From Perlabentimonas sp964490015 (lineage in GTDB: Bacteria; Bacteroidota; Bacteroidia; Bacteroidales; Tenuifilaceae): 16,911 nucleotides of DNA. The stretch lies in assembly GCA_964490015.1 (NCBI GenBank), contig CAZBBA010000086.1, positions 1-16,911 of the forward strand. Reading direction: 5' to 3'. Positions 15,041 through 16,911 of the stretch are shown here, piece by piece (position 1 is the first letter of the stretch; each line of letters begins with the position of its first letter). The notes below the pieces were generated by a model. It was not told the DNA's origin and did no database searches. It saw nothing but the letters and a program-made list of their open reading frames with translations. The translations under genes and the position numbers were made by a program.

Positions 15041-16729
15041 CTAGTCTTTTGTCCAAATCCTTGTATTCAAGTTCATCTCGGTAATTATAACCTCAATAAG
15101 GGTGAAGAGGGTATGCATAAGGGCAACATCAATAAAGCTAACAGGCTTTCTAATGGAGGGCTCAAACAGGGGCTTGTTATACTCAATGCCACAGTAAACC
15201 TTTTCGCCAATAAACGACATGTAAAAGCTACGACCCATATAATTGCGGATATTTACAAGAGCCTCCATCATTGCAGGGGTTAGTATGTAGCGAGCCTCCA
15301 CCTGATTGGTTGAGAAAACGGCAAAGTGCTTCTCAAACTCAATATTTTCGAGTTTTACCAGCTCGCCTCGGGAGCTACTTTGAAACTCCTGGCCAAACTT
15401 GCCAAGCAATCGCTCGGCATTGTCTGGTACTACAAAGGTTTCACCGTTAATATTTTTGTTGAAATCTATTATAAAGAACATCCCGCTAAAAAGCGTTGTT
15501 ACGTTTTCTCTTTTACTGCCGTCTTTATCTTTTGTATTAAACTTGCTTTGGGCAACAAACTCGCAGAACTCAAAGAAGGTTTTTTCTACAAAGCCACATA
15601 CATAATCGTCGCCTTTGCATAAATTGGGCTCTATAGTTAGGAGTTTACTGCTATTGAATTCCTCTAACGAGATATGCCCATCAGGCTTGTATTCGTAGTC
15701 GGGATTAATTAGGTGAACCACATTTTTTACTACTTGGCTTTTGTATTCAATTCGATACTTAAAATTAATGAAACCCGCACGAATAAAGAAAAATATTGTG
15801 CCAGCTAGCGAAACACCAAACACAATGAACAAGAACGACTGGTATAAAAAATACGATGCAACGCCTAGTATAATAGCAATAGAATAGCTGATTTTTGCCT
15901 TGTTACGTAGTTCCTCCATGCCTTTGATTGATTCCTTTAGCTGGGTGTTGTACAGATGACGAAGTTTTTCCAGGCCAACCATTTGGCTTGATGTAAGTGA
16001 GCCTTTGGGTGAAGTCAAATCGTTGCTATTTAATTGCATCTCGATATTCTGTTTCAAAGTGACATTTGCCCTTGAAATTCTTTTCCCCTTTTTGATTTGG
16101 AAGATTAAAAACACAACAATTCCAGCAGGAATGGCTATAACAATTAGTGCTAATAGGAATAATGAAATTGTGGCAGAAATGCCTTCGTCTGGGGATAATG
16201 ATGTAGATGTTTCCCTTTCGTCCTCATTGTACTCAGTCTCTTCAATGTATTCGGGCTCTTTCTGCTGTTGCTTGGCATATTGCTCCACCTTTTCGGTATC
16301 TCCTTCGGGCGAAACGACCCCCATATATGCATCCAGTTTAGCAACTACAGCACTTAATGCATGTTGCTCGGGTTTTTCCAAAGAGGAAAGTAATTCAGCT
16401 AAACGAAGGAGGTGCTTGTTTCGATTTACATCAACCTCCATCAGTTTTATTACAATTGGAGTCAATCTAATTTTTTGCACAAATGTTAGGTCATCGCTGC
16501 TTAGATCCACATTCCGATTTTCTTTGTCTACGCCAGCAATTCTCATAATTTGCTGCGTTAGTCTATTGAAATCGTTTACAACATCAAGGTATTCCTCAAT
16601 AAAGGTTTTAACCTCTTCGTTTTGCTGAAGTTCAACGGGGATATCAACGGTAATTGGGGTGTACTTGCTGCTGCACGAAGCGAGCAATAGCAAAAGGGAT
16701 GTAATTAGGTGGAGGAGATTATGTTTCAT
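15041..16729 (-). CDS. Lipoprotein-DUF3137 fusion membrane protein (paralog 2)
   Basis: A 562-residue protein. A signal peptide ends in lipobox LLASC (C19). Residues 20-180 are a helical, charged domain without recognised family, ending in a very acidic Glu/Gln/Ser-rich linker (about 142-182). A membrane segment covers about 186-211, followed by KKGKR. From about 250 the DUF3137 module begins with a helix like that of paralog 1 (LEKLRHLYNTQLKESIKGMEE) and two membrane segments near 281-296 and 299-318. The cytoplasmic DUF3137 domain then carries GDDY, DFNKN, ETFVVPDNAERLLGK, LVKLEN-EFEKHFAVFST-QVEARY and ends EMNLNTRIWTKD. If processed as a lipoprotein, the N-terminal domain is periplasmic and the module cytoplasmic, bridging the membrane. 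Start is ATG 16729; the 5' flank carries heptad repeats. Confidence 0.88.
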   Translation of the reverse strand: MKHNLLHLITSLLLLLASCSSKYTPITVDIPVELQQNEEVKTFIEEYLDVVNDFNRLTQQIMRIAGVDKENRNVDLSSDDLTFVQKIRLTPIVIKLMEVDVNRNKHLLRLAELLSSLEKPEQHALSAVVAKLDAYMGVVSPEGDTEKVEQYAKQQQKEPEYIEETEYNEDERETSTSLSPDEGISATISLFLLALIVIAIPAGIVVFLIFQIKKGKRISRANVTLKQNIEMQLNSNDLTSPKGSLTSSQMVGLEKLRHLYNTQLKESIKGMEELRNKAKISYSIAIILGVASYFLYQSFLFIVFGVSLAGTIFFFIRAGFINFKYRIEYKSQVVKNVVHLINPDYEYKPDGHISLEEFNSSKLLTIEPNLCKGDDYVCGFVEKTFFEFCEFVAQSKFNTKDKDGSKRENVTTLFSGMFFIIDFNKNINGETFVVPDNAERLLGKFGQEFQSSSRGELVKLENIEFEKHFAVFSTNQVEARYILTPAMMEALVNIRNYMGRSFYMSFIGEKVYCGIEYNKPLFEPSIRKPVSFIDVALMHTLFTLIEVIITEMNLNTRIWTKD

Positions 16730-16735
16730 TTTGAC

Positions 16736-16791
16736 GGTTGTCGGTTGTCGGTTATTGGTTATCGGTTATCGGTTGTCGGTTGTTAGTTGGT
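16736..16791 (+). repeat. Tandem heptad repeat (GGTTGTC / GGTTATC type)
   Basis: Seven consecutive heptads from 16736 to 16784: GGTTGTC, GGTTGTC, GGTTATT, GGTTATC, GGTTATC, GGTTGTC, GGTTGTT, then a decayed AGTTGGT to 16791. The array starts seven bases upstream of the ATG at 16729. It alternates between GTC and ATC endings, as a slipped and mutated simple repeat would. Inverted copies lie at 16853-16874. Confidence 0.9.
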
Positions 16792-16852
16792 AGTAGATGC
16801 CAGAAAAATGGGTTAAAATATTCTTAATCAGCAGATAAACAACAGTTTAAAT

Positions 16853-16874
16853 CCAACAACTGACAACCGACAAC
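16853..16874 (-). repeat. Inverted heptad copies facing the 16736 array
   Basis: CAACTGACAACCGACAAC at 16857-16874 is the reverse complement of 16772-16789 in 17 of 18 positions, the exception being a T-G pair. The two arms enclose 67 bases. The match to 16737-16749 is perfect over 13 bases. A large stem-loop is possible in DNA or in plus-strand RNA. It begins six bases past the stop codon of the gene at the window edge. Confidence 0.85.
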
Positions 16875-16879
16875 TCTCC

Positions 16880-16911
16880 CTACTCTTTAGTCCAAATTCG
16901 AGTATTCAGGT
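16880..16911 (-). CDS. C-terminal end of a third DUF3137 protein (partial, runs off the window)
   Basis: Read on the minus strand, 16909 down to 16880 codes for L-N-T-R-I-W-T-K-E followed by a TAG stop codon. This is identical to the last nine residues of paralog 1 and differs from paralog 2 only in the last residue (E for D). The position also fits, since it would be the next gene upstream in the same-strand cluster, 150 bases before the ATG at 16729. Only nine codons are in the window, so everything else about this protein is unknown. Chance identity of nine residues plus a stop at this place is very unlikely. Confidence 0.85.
   Translation of the reverse strand, partial: LNTRIWTKE

Noticed and set aside
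16005..16628. 207-codon open frame on the plus strand, Ser/Thr/Ile-rich
   Set aside because: It lies fully antisense to the lipoprotein-DUF3137 gene, whose product has clear motifs. The translation is low in charged residues and has no recognisable domain, as expected for a shadow frame.

Overview
This 16.9 kb window reads as chromosomal DNA of a Bacteroidota bacterium, probably from the Bacteroidales/Marinilabiliales side of the phylum. The evidence is the Bacteroidota-type DnaA, -7 promoter elements of the form TAnnTTTG, the near absence of Shine-Dalgarno sequences, a FISUMP-domain lipoprotein, a PepSY transmembrane protein and the linkage of mtaB to a lipid A-type acyltransferase. The first bases lie just upstream of dnaA, so the window may start at or near the numbering origin of the chromosome. 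No rRNA, tRNA, CRISPR array, transposase or phage gene was seen.

Left part (1-4263): homopolymer-rich DNA, then dnaA, a perfect bidirectional terminator, the convergent cysQ gene, a 337-base AT-rich intergenic region and an M20-family aminoacyl-histidine dipeptidase (pepD).

Middle part (4295-9164, all minus strand): a tightly packed four-gene operon running mtaB, an inositol-monophosphatase family gene, a lipid A-type acyltransferase and a GT2 glycosyltransferase. It joins tRNA modification to envelope lipid and glycan work. Upstream of it lies an unrecognised gene for a membrane-anchored protein with features that resemble the ADP-ribosyltransferase fold. From 9349 a plus-strand pair, a PepSY-type membrane protein overlapping a small cupin, ends at a hairpin shared with the next, convergent unit.

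Right part (11251-16911, all minus strand): an accessory envelope region. It holds a FISUMP lipoprotein followed by a secreted protein of unknown function, and then a paralog cluster. The cluster has a DUF3137 membrane protein, a lipoprotein built of two tandem copies of an unrecognised domain, a lipoprotein-DUF3137 fusion, and at the very edge the last nine codons of a third DUF3137 protein. All three DUF3137 proteins end in the same C-terminal motif, LNTRIWTK[E/D]. The two right-most paralogs are separated by inverted clusters of a GGTTGTC-type heptad. This cluster is the part of the window most likely to be an undescribed system; its function cannot be read from sequence alone.
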